Positions 19,215-29,086 of a stretch of DNA of 49,596 nt are shown in pieces. Location of the stretch: contig JAJFLR010000066.1 in NCBI GenBank assembly GCA_021772565.1, forward strand, positions 1 through 49,596, read 5' to 3'. The DNA comes from Opitutales bacterium. GTDB taxonomy: Bacteria; Verrucomicrobiota; Verrucomicrobiia; Opitutales; JAJFLR01. A program made the position numbers and the translations under genes. Position 1 is the stretch's first letter, and every line of letters begins with the position of its first letter. The notes under the pieces are model-generated. The model did not search any database. It was not told where the DNA came from and saw only the letters and a list, made by a program, of their open reading frames with translations.

Positions 19215-22200
19215 ATGGCAGATGATCTTTTGAATGATTTAGTCCAAAAGGTGGGGGATAATTATCCTTATACCACTGAAAGACTTAACCAAATTATTAA
19301 CGAAGCCGAAGAAAATGATTTCGAGTCATTGCTGACAAGTAATGATATTGAGGGCCCGACAGATGAGTTTATAACGTTTGCCAGAAACTGGATCGAGAAT
19401 CTGGCTGTTACATCACAAGCCGATGAGTTAGGTGAAGATTGGCGAAATTATTTGGTCAAATTTTCTAACAAACATGCAGACTGTGCTGAATATTTACCCG
19501 GATGGTGTTCGGCTATCATCTCTGCTTTAGAAGCAGTTTTGAAAACCAACAATCATGTGACTATATGGGTATCTCTCGATGCTAGTTTGGATTATGTTGA
19601 TCGCTGTCTGCAAATTGAAATTTTAAAATCAGCGGCTGACGATATTGCCCAGACCGTTTCGTCTGAATTTCAGGAATCTTATCCCTCACTACAGATTGAC
19701 GATGATTTTGCCGATTTTGAATATTTGGAGGAATCGTTAGCAAGTTTGTTTAAGTTATGGGCAAAAAAAGTTTCGGGTAAACCTGCTATTTATCAGGAGC
19801 TTATTTTTATAGATTTGTTTATTCAAAATATTTTACCGGTTAATACCGGAAATGAAACTTTTTGGCAGAGTCTGATTGAACTCAAATTATTAAATGCAGT
19901 TGATGAAAAATTAGGGGTCTACACGCACCATATTTTATCTGATGTGCTTAATGTACTCAATGAATCATGTGCTCGATTTGATTGTATTTTTAGTTTGCGA
20001 GAAGAGATACCGCGTTTGCTGGAAGACTGCTCAAAAAGCCATCTACAATTTATAGATATTCTTATTGCTGTGATGATTTTGCACACATCAAAAGATTCAA
20101 ATTTAACAGAACGATTTGTGGCAAACTTATCGCGCGATTTTTTTGGCAGTGAAAACACCAATAGAGAAATCATTGTCTACTTTATAAAAAACAAACGTAC
20201 TGTTCTTGATTGGCTAAGAGAAAATCATGAACGGTTATACATTGACTGGTTTGAAGATACTCTTGGTTATTTTAAAAACTTATTGCAATACACCGATTCA
20301 ATTGAAAATAATTTAAAGCTTTTGAAGCCAAAATTTTCAAAGCTGGGGGAAGATTTGGCTGTCGGGTTGAAGGGTGCAAATATGGGCAGCCGATTGCTCA
20401 ATTTTATCAGTGAAATTTTCAGCCGTGCCTGTTGGGCCGGATCTGTGACAAAGAACCCTAAATTAGCCAGCCACATTTTTCGTCAAGGGATCGTTGCCAG
20501 CATGGGACTCGACGCACGCGATGAGATTTGGCGAAAACACGCTCGCATACAGGCTGCATTGTTAAATGATTTAACTGAGCAAAAAATTAACTCAGTAGAA
20601 GTTGTCATTGCCAAGACGCTTATCCAAACAATTGAATCGATCACACTAAGCACAAAGTTAGCACCGGGTGATCTCTATTTGGATAATACCACATTAAGCA
20701 GGGTTGATTTAGATAGTTTAAATTTAAAGTCTATAGATGTATCGCTGGCCATTAAGAGAATAACTGTCGATCAAAGATTGTTTTCTGAAAGAACATTTTT
20801 ACAGTCGACTGAGGAATGGTTTTTTAATCATATTTTATCACGGTTAGGACCAGTTTCAGGATTAGCCTTAAAGGAAGTATTTTCAACGCTGGGAGGCGGA
20901 ATTAAAATTGCTGATAAAGATGATGAAGTTCCGGCAAATTTTTCTAAAGCTTACGAGCAATTTACAAACAGGCTTCCAAGACTGACAGCCAGCATTAATT
21001 TATATGTCAATGCAGAAAAGGTGGCAAAAGACTCTACCAAATATTTATTCGATAAAATAACAAACTTGAAATCTGAAGTTGGCGATGATGGTTACAATAC
21101 AACAATAAAAGAAAACCGACTTACGTGTATTAAGATTGGCCGTACTTTGAGCCCGGCATCAAAAATATCAAACGACCAATTTGCCGGATGGTGGAATCGA
21201 ACAATTGAAAGGTTTATAATCAACCGTCCCAGCGGAATGTTTGAGGAGATGCTGAATGGGTATTATCGAGGTATGAATAACGTTTTATCGGGTGAAGAAA
21301 CAGAACAGGCATTTGATGTCATTCACAATACCTTCAAGGAAATTCTTGGTGTAAGCTGCACATTGGCAGCAGTTGGGTCAAAAAGCTGTCCGATAGCAGG
21401 ACCCGGATGGCGCAGTTTATTTGGTAGTAGTAAAGCAAAACCGATGCCAAAGTCATTTGAGTTGAATGCTGAAGATATTGAAATTGCTGCAGGAAATTTA
21501 GCTGACTATAAAGACACAGTAATAAAGCAATTTAATTTGCTGGTCAAAAATTTTATTGCATCGGGTGATGTGGAATACTCATGGCAAAAGGTCATGCCGA
21601 TGATTGATCAAACTTTAAAGACTGAGACTACTTCAGGATTAGCTAAAGCTTATATAAATTTCGCTTTTGAATTAGCTGATGCAGTTGGCGGGGCAAAGGG
21701 AGTATTTTGGTTTGAAACAATTCATCGCGGATCATTTATTGTCGCTCAAATTGGATTGGCACAAAAATTAGCCGATGCTATTGATGAAATAGCTAACGAA
21801 TATGCCAGGCATGCTTACAATATTTTTCCGGATGAATATAATGATGTTGGCGAAGCAGAAGCTGTCAGTAAAATTATGGCAGATCAAACAGCTTTATTAA
21901 ATAATTTTTCTAATATTCTTCGTCAGGAATCACCGACATTGGCTTATTTAAATATCGTACGTTACATGATAGAACTGGTTGCACCTTACAAACATTTTAG
22001 TGGTTCTGTATGGAAGTCAGGCTATCGTTATATCGAAAAATTTCTTTCAGACAAAATTGATAACTTTGAACATTACGCGCTCTCATTTTGGGTCAGTCAA
22101 CTTGAATCAATGTGTGACAATATCAATGAAACACATGGTTTAGCCAAGGAAATTTATACATCGGGTGAATATACTTTTTCAGCTAGAGTTGAAGAAGAAG

Positions 22201-25200
22201 ACGCAATTCGTATGTGTGTCTCTTCTGTGACAGCTGCATCGATTGCACCTGACTCAGCATCGATTACTCCGGATGCCGTACTGAGTCGATTTGCATTAAG
22301 TTCAGCCTTACCTAATTTCAAAAGTCCAAAACAACTAGAGCAATTAAATAAATTAATACTCAATACGCTGGAAGGACTTTTACCCGAAAATTTTGAATAC
22401 AATTTAAAACAATTAGGTAAGAAATTTTCTCGAATTAATTCTCTGAGCAAAAAATCCGGTGATTTGTCAGTGGCCGCTGCATTTATCGGTGTTTCTGATG
22501 AGACAATGATTTCATCATTTTGGAAAACTGTCAGTATTGGTATGACAGTAAATGAGGATAGCAAAAGTCAGCTGGCAAAAGATAACGCTATACTAAAAGA
22601 GCATCATATAAATACTCACTCTGTTGGAGAAATCGCTGCTAGTGTTGCAGCATTGGATAGTCAGTGGTTTATGTCAGCAATAGCGGATACGGCTCAAAAA
22701 CGTTTGTTGCAAACGTCATTGCATGCAGTGGTGACAAATTCAACATCAGGAGAGAAGAATATTAGTTATGATTTAATTTCAAAAACAGCTGCTCGAAATA
22801 TTGGGTTTATGCTCGGTTTTTCTGACGATTTAAATAAGGTAGATGATTATGGATTTATAGATGTTGCGGGATTAGATATTGCTGATAAAACTCCATTGAA
22901 TGAAAAAATTACTCAGAGTTTTCGTTTAATTAAATCTAAACTTGGAAAAGTTAATTTTGGCATTAAACTGGCAAAGAAAGTTAAGGAAATCTCCAAGCAA
23001 TTAAGTGCTGATTGTCAAAAGATTGAGAGTTTAACTGAATCTTTTGGTGATACTAAAACATACGCTGCATTCATAAAAAGAGTGGCTTATAGGTTAATCG
23101 ATTCCAATATTGAACCTGCAAGGTTGATGGCAGGTAAAGTGGTTGAGAATTACCGACTTTTTAATTTAGATGACGTCAATCTTCTTTATGCAAAGAGTTT
23201 GGAAGCAATGCTGACAGTGGCATCAGAAACAGAAAGAGTCTATGTGCACCAGGCAATTTTTGAAACTCAGTTAAATTCAACGATCATTGAAACTAAAAAC
23301 TGGAAATCAATCTTCGCTTCTTCAGAAGAAGAGGCAGCTGAATTTATTGATAAAGCCATCGCTTCAATTTCTCAACTGGCAGAAAAATCAGCAGAGGACA
23401 CTATCACGTATTTTGGCAAAGGTGACAAGACGGTGATTCAAACAATTCTCGTTAGAGAGTTAGAAGTATTTATCACTGCAATAAAGAATTTTGGTGATAT
23501 AGAATATGCCTGGAAATTATTAACACCTCTTGTCGATGAAGATATTGATGTTGTGGGGACTGCAGTATTAGCCAGAGCCTATTATTGTTTAAATAATAAT
23601 CTCGATGAAATTTTGGAAAATAGTTCGGTAGCATTTTGGCATCAAATTTGGATTGAGAGTGCAGAATTAGTTGGGCAGGTTGGGGCCGGAAAAATTATTC
23701 ACAACAATCTTGTAGAAACTGCCAAACTCGTCAGCGATCAAATTTTAAAAAATTTCCCGACAATTATCGGCGAGAAGGAAAAAGAGATTGTCGAAGTCAG
23801 TTTAAACAATCGTCAACTGCTTAATTTAAGTAACTTGGGATTACAGTTAAGAACGGAGCCATCAACAGTTGCAGCATTGAATTTGGCTCGTTTGTATTTG
23901 GAAAGCTCAATAAATTTAATTGATTTACCTAGATTGGCATTACTCTGTAGCACACGTTATATTGAAGATTCATTGATAGAGAAATGTGATGCAGTTGAAC
24001 GAGCAGCGTTGGTAAAATGGCTCTCGCAATTACGATTATTTAAATCAAATATACCTACAGCTAAAATTTTGTCTGAGAAAATATTTTTAACTAATGAACA
24101 AATATTTAGTGAGAGTAAAGCAATTGATGCAAAATGGAGAGAATCAGCATCTTACTTGATTGCGTCGGCTTTAACACCTGATTCGGCACCGGTTCCCGGA
24201 AAAGCATTACTACAAAGAGCAATAATTTCTAATGAAACATTATTTGCCTTAGATGCCGCACAGTGGAATGATAAGTCTAACGAATTACTTGAATTATTTA
24301 AGCAATGGAGCACAAAAAAATTACCATCGGGATTAGCAAAAAGATTAGCAGAAATTTCTCGACTGAAAGAAGCTGTTACAAAGATTAAGGAATCAAAAGG
24401 GCATGGGCTCGGTGCCGCATTGGGGATATTTTCAAAATTAAGAATTTCCAAATCTTTGTGGATTGGCACATTTCTCGCGCGAGCTGATGTTAAAAGTGGT
24501 TTAGGCATGCAGAATGCAACTGACATGATAATTAGCCAACAACACGGATGGGATATTCCTGAAGACAGTAACTTAATTAGTGGTTTAAAATTAATTGGAT
24601 CTGTCTGGTCTCTCAAAGAGAATATAGAATCTATCGATGTAAAAAAAGATGAGGAGGAAAAATCAGGTGGAATTATGGGATTTTTTAAAGGAAAGAAAAA
24701 ATCAGAATCGAGTAAAATTGATACACCTGAGATCAGGAAAGAAGCCAGCTACATTTTGCGAAATCTTAGTGTTGTCATAGCTACAAATACATCAGTTGAA
24801 TACACAGCATGGCTATTTGGGTTTTTGGGTACAGCAGATAATTTTTCTAATAAAAATAGTGATGGTGCCCTAAAATTTTATAGAGGCTTATCAATTTTTA
24901 TAAATCAGAGGTTTGGAGATCAGACACCGATTGGAAAATCTGTTTCAACCTATATATTAAAACTGGAAACTGTCGCTTTGGGCTATAATTTAATAAATAG
25001 CGGCAGTGAATTTTCAGGAAAATGTTCAACATCAGTTGGTACCAGTGAACAAGCTGTCAAATCTATGCTCAGATTAATGGCATTGTATGCTATTGGTGTT
25101 GTTGATTATGAAACTGCTGATGCTTACACTGGAGTAGAAACCTCTGGAGACAAATCGACACTCGACCTTATAAGAGATAACTCAGAAAGCTTTAATTCGG

Positions 25201-25271
25201 TTATAAAAGAAAGTATTGCAAAATCAACAGCAACAAAAATAGATAGCTGCTTGCAACCCCTATATTTTTAA
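19215..25271 (+). CDS. Giant alpha-helical triple-repeat protein, first gene of the V4R/globin operon
   Basis: A 2018-aa product counted from the ATG at 19215; an in-frame TTG four codons upstream is less likely. No signal peptide or membrane segment is visible, so it is probably cytoplasmic. I recognise no family. Three diverged copies of a helical unit of about 350 residues can be aligned by eye, at about 95-440, 768-1113 and 1410-1762. Copies 2 and 3 share GDVEYSW/GDIEYAW, IAPDSASITPDAVL/LTPDSAPVPGKALL, and a FSRINSLSKKSGDLSVAAAF / EISRLKEA..GLGAALGIF stretch. Copy 1 shares the LGEDLAVGL segment and the FWQSLIELKLL / VWKSGYRYIEKF region. A basic GFFKGKKKSES stretch lies near residue 1820. 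The role is probably a scaffold for the proteins encoded downstream, by inference. Confidence 0.85.
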   Translation: MADDLLNDLVQKVGDNYPYTTERLNQIINEAEENDFESLLTSNDIEGPTDEFITFARNWIENLAVTSQADELGEDWRNYLVKFSNKHADCAEYLPGWCSAIISALEAVLKTNNHVTIWVSLDASLDYVDRCLQIEILKSAADDIAQTVSSEFQESYPSLQIDDDFADFEYLEESLASLFKLWAKKVSGKPAIYQELIFIDLFIQNILPVNTGNETFWQSLIELKLLNAVDEKLGVYTHHILSDVLNVLNESCARFDCIFSLREEIPRLLEDCSKSHLQFIDILIAVMILHTSKDSNLTERFVANLSRDFFGSENTNREIIVYFIKNKRTVLDWLRENHERLYIDWFEDTLGYFKNLLQYTDSIENNLKLLKPKFSKLGEDLAVGLKGANMGSRLLNFISEIFSRACWAGSVTKNPKLASHIFRQGIVASMGLDARDEIWRKHARIQAALLNDLTEQKINSVEVVIAKTLIQTIESITLSTKLAPGDLYLDNTTLSRVDLDSLNLKSIDVSLAIKRITVDQRLFSERTFLQSTEEWFFNHILSRLGPVSGLALKEVFSTLGGGIKIADKDDEVPANFSKAYEQFTNRLPRLTASINLYVNAEKVAKDSTKYLFDKITNLKSEVGDDGYNTTIKENRLTCIKIGRTLSPASKISNDQFAGWWNRTIERFIINRPSGMFEEMLNGYYRGMNNVLSGEETEQAFDVIHNTFKEILGVSCTLAAVGSKSCPIAGPGWRSLFGSSKAKPMPKSFELNAEDIEIAAGNLADYKDTVIKQFNLLVKNFIASGDVEYSWQKVMPMIDQTLKTETTSGLAKAYINFAFELADAVGGAKGVFWFETIHRGSFIVAQIGLAQKLADAIDEIANEYARHAYNIFPDEYNDVGEAEAVSKIMADQTALLNNFSNILRQESPTLAYLNIVRYMIELVAPYKHFSGSVWKSGYRYIEKFLSDKIDNFEHYALSFWVSQLESMCDNINETHGLAKEIYTSGEYTFSARVEEEDAIRMCVSSVTAASIAPDSASITPDAVLSRFALSSALPNFKSPKQLEQLNKLILNTLEGLLPENFEYNLKQLGKKFSRINSLSKKSGDLSVAAAFIGVSDETMISSFWKTVSIGMTVNEDSKSQLAKDNAILKEHHINTHSVGEIAASVAALDSQWFMSAIADTAQKRLLQTSLHAVVTNSTSGEKNISYDLISKTAARNIGFMLGFSDDLNKVDDYGFIDVAGLDIADKTPLNEKITQSFRLIKSKLGKVNFGIKLAKKVKEISKQLSADCQKIESLTESFGDTKTYAAFIKRVAYRLIDSNIEPARLMAGKVVENYRLFNLDDVNLLYAKSLEAMLTVASETERVYVHQAIFETQLNSTIIETKNWKSIFASSEEEAAEFIDKAIASISQLAEKSAEDTITYFGKGDKTVIQTILVRELEVFITAIKNFGDIEYAWKLLTPLVDEDIDVVGTAVLARAYYCLNNNLDEILENSSVAFWHQIWIESAELVGQVGAGKIIHNNLVETAKLVSDQILKNFPTIIGEKEKEIVEVSLNNRQLLNLSNLGLQLRTEPSTVAALNLARLYLESSINLIDLPRLALLCSTRYIEDSLIEKCDAVERAALVKWLSQLRLFKSNIPTAKILSEKIFLTNEQIFSESKAIDAKWRESASYLIASALTPDSAPVPGKALLQRAIISNETLFALDAAQWNDKSNELLELFKQWSTKKLPSGLAKRLAEISRLKEAVTKIKESKGHGLGAALGIFSKLRISKSLWIGTFLARADVKSGLGMQNATDMIISQQHGWDIPEDSNLISGLKLIGSVWSLKENIESIDVKKDEEEKSGGIMGFFKGKKKSESSKIDTPEIRKEASYILRNLSVVIATNTSVEYTAWLFGFLGTADNFSNKNSDGALKFYRGLSIFINQRFGDQTPIGKSVSTYILKLETVALGYNLINSGSEFSGKCSTSVGTSEQAVKSMLRLMALYAIGVVDYETADAYTGVETSGDKSTLDLIRDNSESFNSVIKESIAKSTATKIDSCLQPLYF

Positions 25272-25297
25272 ACTATAAATTATTTAATAATATCGTT

Positions 25298-25987
25298 ATG
25301 ACAGTTGAGAATTATCAAGCACAAAAAGTAGACAGTATTGAATTCAGTTCAGAATTCTCTGCTCTAAATACAGAAGGAAGAGAAGTAGACAACGCTGCAG
25401 ATATTGGGTCTGTTATGGCAACAGTGAATAGATTAGCTGTTAATGTAGGTGGACAATTAAAACTTGGTTCGATCAATAAGTTTCACAGTTGGGGTGACGG
25501 CAAAGGTTTTAATTACAGTCACGAAAAAGAGAGTGTAAATTATGAAGCTTATGAAGATATCACGGAGTGGGTTGAGCTGGATAGCAGTTTGGCAGGCAGG
25601 TCAGATGATAAGAAAAATTTTGACTCCCAAATTCCATTATTTCCGAGCAGGCTGGATATACAGCGTTACTTAAACGATTTAAAGATTGTTTCGTGGTTTG
25701 GAATAATGAACGGATCAAATAAAACCTGGCAGCATAATTTTAAAAATTTTATTACGGAACGAAATCTTATTACACAAGTGTGTAAGAGTATTTTTCAGAT
25801 GGATATAATTCTTAAAACACAAGTATATCCGAGGTCCAGATTGAGTGCAAGTTACGACAATGGCAGAATATGGGTTTGGGTGAATAATAAAAATGATTAT
25901 CTAGTGGTGTGTACCGCAAAATCGAGACAAAGTATTTCCTACCTGCCAGTAATAGAATTAGGAGAAGCTTTTTATATCAGCAATTAA
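25298..25987 (+). CDS. Conserved-looking protein of unknown family
   Basis: A 229-aa soluble protein without a recognised family, 26 bases after the giant helical gene and four bases before the helix-hairpin-helix gene. The N-terminal 60 residues include a segment with ADIGSVMATVNRLAVNVGGQ. The C-terminal part is richer in aromatic residues (KIVSWFGIMNGSNKTWQHNF, GRIWVWVNNKNDYLVVCTAK) and probably forms a beta-rich domain. Only two Cys are present and no metal-binding motif is seen. It does not look like heme oxygenase or a PcyA-type bilin reductase, although its size is close to that of PcyA. The operon position suggests a partner in the same complex. Confidence 0.7.
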   Translation: MTVENYQAQKVDSIEFSSEFSALNTEGREVDNAADIGSVMATVNRLAVNVGGQLKLGSINKFHSWGDGKGFNYSHEKESVNYEAYEDITEWVELDSSLAGRSDDKKNFDSQIPLFPSRLDIQRYLNDLKIVSWFGIMNGSNKTWQHNFKNFITERNLITQVCKSIFQMDIILKTQVYPRSRLSASYDNGRIWVWVNNKNDYLVVCTAKSRQSISYLPVIELGEAFYISN

Positions 25988-25991
25988 AGAG

Positions 25992-26699
25992 ATGAGTAAT
26001 TTGATGACAATAGAAGAAGAGATAAGTCTCAAAGTACCAGCGCCGAGTAAAATCAAGAAACCGCGTAGACAGGTTATAAGATTACCCTACAAATCAATTG
26101 AGTTAACTTCAGAGTGTATTCTAGAAGATCCTGAGCATTCTGGCGAAATTGTTAGAGATGACAATAGCCTAACCAGTTTTGGTATTTCTGAGAAAGATTT
26201 TCTGGAGGCTCTCAATATATTCGATTGGGAGGATTTAACATCTCTTGATGGTATAACAGGAATGATGGCGCACAATATAATTAAGAGTCGAAAAAAGTTT
26301 GGAGAATTTACTGATTTGGATGAAATACTGCGAATTCAATCATTAACTCCTATTAAATTTAAAAAATTCATTGGTCGACCATGTTGCTACAAAAAGAATT
26401 CTATGAAATTTTTATTTATCTGGCCAGTTGAGCGGCCAATTTTTGTCAGTGACTTGCAGCCGTATCAGGGGAAAATTTCTGGACTCAATCGAATAACTTT
26501 TGATCGCAACAGTAGTTTAGAAAATGAAAAAAGAATTGCCTCAGAGAATGGAAATAAATTGGTCATTCGTAAAATTGGCTCATGGAATATTTATATTCAC
26601 AAAGGAGTTGAAAAAATGAATGATGTAGCTAAAAGGTTTATTTTACAGTTACCAAAATTTATTAAAGCTTCAATTAAACAAAAGGGGTATACAGTTTGA
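25992..26699 (+). CDS. Helix-hairpin-helix protein of the signalling operon
   Basis: A 235-aa product. Residues about 80-127 (LTSLDGITGMMAHNIIKSR, KFGEFTDLDEILRI, LTPIKFKKFIGRP) form a ComEA-like helix-hairpin-helix pair (GITGMMA is the hairpin). Such modules usually bind DNA but are also used for protein contacts. The N-terminus is basic and Pro-rich (KVPAPSKIKKPRRQ). The C-terminal 100 residues are unassigned; they contain LFIWPVERPIFVSDLQPYQG. There is no signal peptide, unlike true ComEA. Two nearby starts (MSNLM) are possible. It is co-oriented with the genes on both sides. Confidence 0.75.
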   Translation: MSNLMTIEEEISLKVPAPSKIKKPRRQVIRLPYKSIELTSECILEDPEHSGEIVRDDNSLTSFGISEKDFLEALNIFDWEDLTSLDGITGMMAHNIIKSRKKFGEFTDLDEILRIQSLTPIKFKKFIGRPCCYKKNSMKFLFIWPVERPIFVSDLQPYQGKISGLNRITFDRNSSLENEKRIASENGNKLVIRKIGSWNIYIHKGVEKMNDVAKRFILQLPKFIKASIKQKGYTV

Positions 26700-26770
26700 A
26701 TAGAAAATGGAAAATTGATTTCTGAAATTGGGAAATTTTTATGATAAAGAAAAGATAACCAATAACCAAT

Positions 26771-26820
26771 AGCAGATAGCAGATAGCAGATAGCAGATCG
26801 AAGATGGAAGATGGAAGATT
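26771..26820. repeat. Simple repeat tract
   Basis: Four AGCAGAT units (26771-26798) are followed by GAAGATG-type units. The tract lies in the 167-base gap that splits the operon, between the helix-hairpin-helix gene and the first V4R gene. A second promoter could lie in this gap, but none is obvious. Confidence 0.85.
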
Positions 26821-26866
26821 TAGAAAGTTAAATTTTAAAAAATATTAATCTTAACAAGTAAATATT

Positions 26867-27526
26867 ATGGCATCAATAAATCCTGTAGATGGTGGAATTA
26901 AAGGAAATCACAATTATTATGTACCTGAAGAATTTTTCAGGCGTGATGCAGAAAAAGGGTCAATCTACTTAAGAGATGGACAGCGCGCAGCCAAAGTTTC
27001 TGAAGATTTTATTACGGGATTGCATGCTGGATTGGATGATGAAGTAGGTGATGCAGCCAACCTTATTATGTATAAGTGTGGATATGAATGGGCGTTACAG
27101 GACATGAAACGTTTCAACGAGCGTATACGTAAAGAGTATGGGGGCGGGAAAATTGATATTTGGCAGATGAACACTCGTTTTGTTTTTGAAACTTGGTGGT
27201 GGCCTTTAAATGTTGAAGGGTTTGGCCATTGGAGTCTTGATTTATCATTTAAGAAAAAGAATTTAACTTTTGTTGAAATTCGTAATTCAGCAGTTGCATT
27301 TTCAATGAAAAGAGTGGGTAAACCGGTTTGTCATTTATATGCCGGGCTGTTTGCCGGGACATTTACTTTTTTTGAAAGAGAAGAAAGGCAATGTATTGAA
27401 GTGCAATGTTACTCGATGGGTAATGATTGCTGCAAATTTATGGTAGGGCCGGAAAAGCAGGTTAACGCTGCTGAATTCTGGAGACAAGAGGGGGCGTCTG
27501 CGGAAGAGATCAAAGTAAATTTTTAG
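26867..27526 (+). CDS. V4R-domain protein 1 (Slr0144-like)
   Basis: A 219-aa cytoplasmic protein. The V4R (4-vinyl reductase) fold is a small-molecule-binding domain first noted next to BchJ-like tetrapyrrole proteins. The signature covers roughly residues 55-195: DEVGDAANLIMYKCGYEWAL with C71, PVCHLYAGLFAGTF with C155, then a Cys-rich end CIEVQCYSMGNDCCKFMVG (C176, C181, C188, C189), the usual V4R ending. A WWWP cluster sits at 110-113. Cyanobacterial operons of the slr0144-slr0152 type encode two V4R proteins, and this operon has a second one at 29658-30308. I infer binding of a tetrapyrrole-like ligand or metal. V4R membership is well supported; the ligand is not known. Confidence 0.85.
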   Translation: MASINPVDGGIKGNHNYYVPEEFFRRDAEKGSIYLRDGQRAAKVSEDFITGLHAGLDDEVGDAANLIMYKCGYEWALQDMKRFNERIRKEYGGGKIDIWQMNTRFVFETWWWPLNVEGFGHWSLDLSFKKKNLTFVEIRNSAVAFSMKRVGKPVCHLYAGLFAGTFTFFEREERQCIEVQCYSMGNDCCKFMVGPEKQVNAAEFWRQEGASAEEIKVNF

Positions 27527-27537
27527 TATTCTAAGAA

Positions 27538-29055
27538 ATGGTCGAATTCAAAAGCATCCATGCTGACCGATTTAAGCGGTTTTTGGAAGTTGTTTCATCT
27601 GAGCTTTCAGATCAGGAAAATTTATTTATAACACCGTTGACTGATGTTTTTCCGATTGCTGATGAAAGTGATATTGAGATTACAAATTTGGTTGCTGAAG
27701 ATTCCACTATTGAAGAAATTACTACTGAAAAATTTGGAGTAGATCATAAAACTGGTCCTGAAAATTTTGATCAAAAGACTGAAGAAATATCTGATGATAC
27801 CTCCATTGCAGAAATAGCACATGAAGATGAAATTTTTGAAAGTTCAACGTTTGAAACTATCCAACAAGATGATGATTCTGTTTCTGAAGTAGAGAAGGAA
27901 ACAGAGCAAATACTTGAAGAATTTACTACTGAATTTACAGGTGAAGAGATCGAGGAAAATGTCACAGAAGTAGAAAGTATTAGCACTACAGAAATTGGCG
28001 AAACTGTTCAAGCTGATGAGCTAGTCGAAAGTGAAGAAGAGCTGACGGAGGTTAGAGAAATTGAAGATACTGAAACTGTTGAAGAAATTGTCACAGCAGA
28101 ATCTACTACAGATGAAACGTTAGTCAAAGAGCCACAAGCTGAAGAAGTTATTGATGAATTTAGTGAAGAAGCTGAAATTTCATTTGAAGATATCAGTGAA
28201 CAAGAGATCAAAATTGATGTTGGAGAAGTAGAAACTAGTGAAGAATCAGTCTATAAAACTATCGAAGATACTTCTGAAATAACGGAGACAGATAGTGATA
28301 TAATTCGTAAAGAATCCACAGTAGAAGAATTTGTAAAGGAAGAGACGACTGAAGATGAGGGTTCAGAAGAAGTAACTGATGATGAAGACTTAGATGATTC
28401 AGATGAAGAGCCTGAAATAGAAATTTTTGATGCTGAGTTTGAACAAGAAGTTTCATTTGATGTAGATGAAAAAGAAGAACCTTCGATTGAAGAAGAAAAA
28501 ATAGAGAATGAAGAAATAATAGAAGAAACAGCTACGGTTTCAATGGTAGTTGAAGAAGCAATCGATGAAGTTGTTGAAACTGAGGTACAAGCACCAATTA
28601 CGGAAGGAAATTTTTATCTCAATATACAAACTGGAAACTTTTTTGCTGCACTTGATTGGAGTGGTAAATCCACTGCTAACCTGAATGAATATATACCGAA
28701 AGGAGGGTTTTCATCTGAACAGGATGATTCAGCAATTGCAGTTGGTCGTCCGACTGGTGCAATTTCGACAGATCCTCTACAAGTTTTTAAATCTGGTGAA
28801 TTTTTCTCAAAAATACCATGGGATGGGAAATCAGAATTTGAAGGTCTTGAAGATATTGCAGCATCAATTCATATTGACCCATCACAATTTACTGGAGTGG
28901 GAGGTGATTCTGATCGTGGTAACATTCTTAATGTAGGACTTGAAACTGCTGTTAGAACTAGTGAACTAATTGCTGCTGGTGGAGAAAATGGAAATCAAGC
29001 AGCACTTCAGCAAGCCAGTGATTATTTTAAAAATCTTCCGTGGAATAAATCTTGA
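27538..29055 (+). CDS. Acidic linker protein with three FFxxLPW-GKS motifs
   Basis: A 505-aa product, 11 bases after V4R protein 1. Residues about 45-350 are a Glu/Thr/Ile/Val-rich, probably disordered acidic linker. The C-terminal 140 residues hold three copies of a short aromatic motif: FFAALDWSGKS at 368, FFSKIPWDGKS at 422 and YFKNLPWNKS at 496-505, the last at the very C-terminus. Between them are Gly-rich stretches (GVGGDSDRG). The repeated motif looks like a docking peptide on a flexible tether. The N-terminal 40 residues (KSIHADRFKRFLEVVSSEL) could be a helical anchor. Partners are probably the V4R or globin proteins (inference). No family is recognised. Confidence 0.8.
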   Translation: MVEFKSIHADRFKRFLEVVSSELSDQENLFITPLTDVFPIADESDIEITNLVAEDSTIEEITTEKFGVDHKTGPENFDQKTEEISDDTSIAEIAHEDEIFESSTFETIQQDDDSVSEVEKETEQILEEFTTEFTGEEIEENVTEVESISTTEIGETVQADELVESEEELTEVREIEDTETVEEIVTAESTTDETLVKEPQAEEVIDEFSEEAEISFEDISEQEIKIDVGEVETSEESVYKTIEDTSEITETDSDIIRKESTVEEFVKEETTEDEGSEEVTDDEDLDDSDEEPEIEIFDAEFEQEVSFDVDEKEEPSIEEEKIENEEIIEETATVSMVVEEAIDEVVETEVQAPITEGNFYLNIQTGNFFAALDWSGKSTANLNEYIPKGGFSSEQDDSAIAVGRPTGAISTDPLQVFKSGEFFSKIPWDGKSEFEGLEDIAASIHIDPSQFTGVGGDSDRGNILNVGLETAVRTSELIAAGGENGNQAALQQASDYFKNLPWNKS

Positions 29056-29086
29056 ACTTAAACATTAATTAAAAATAATTAACATT

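Noticed and set aside
25298-25987. PcyA-type bilin reductase
   Set aside because: The length is similar, but I see none of the expected Asp/His motifs; kept as unknown.
26771-26820. CRISPR-like array
   Set aside because: Units of seven bases without spacers; a simple sequence repeat.
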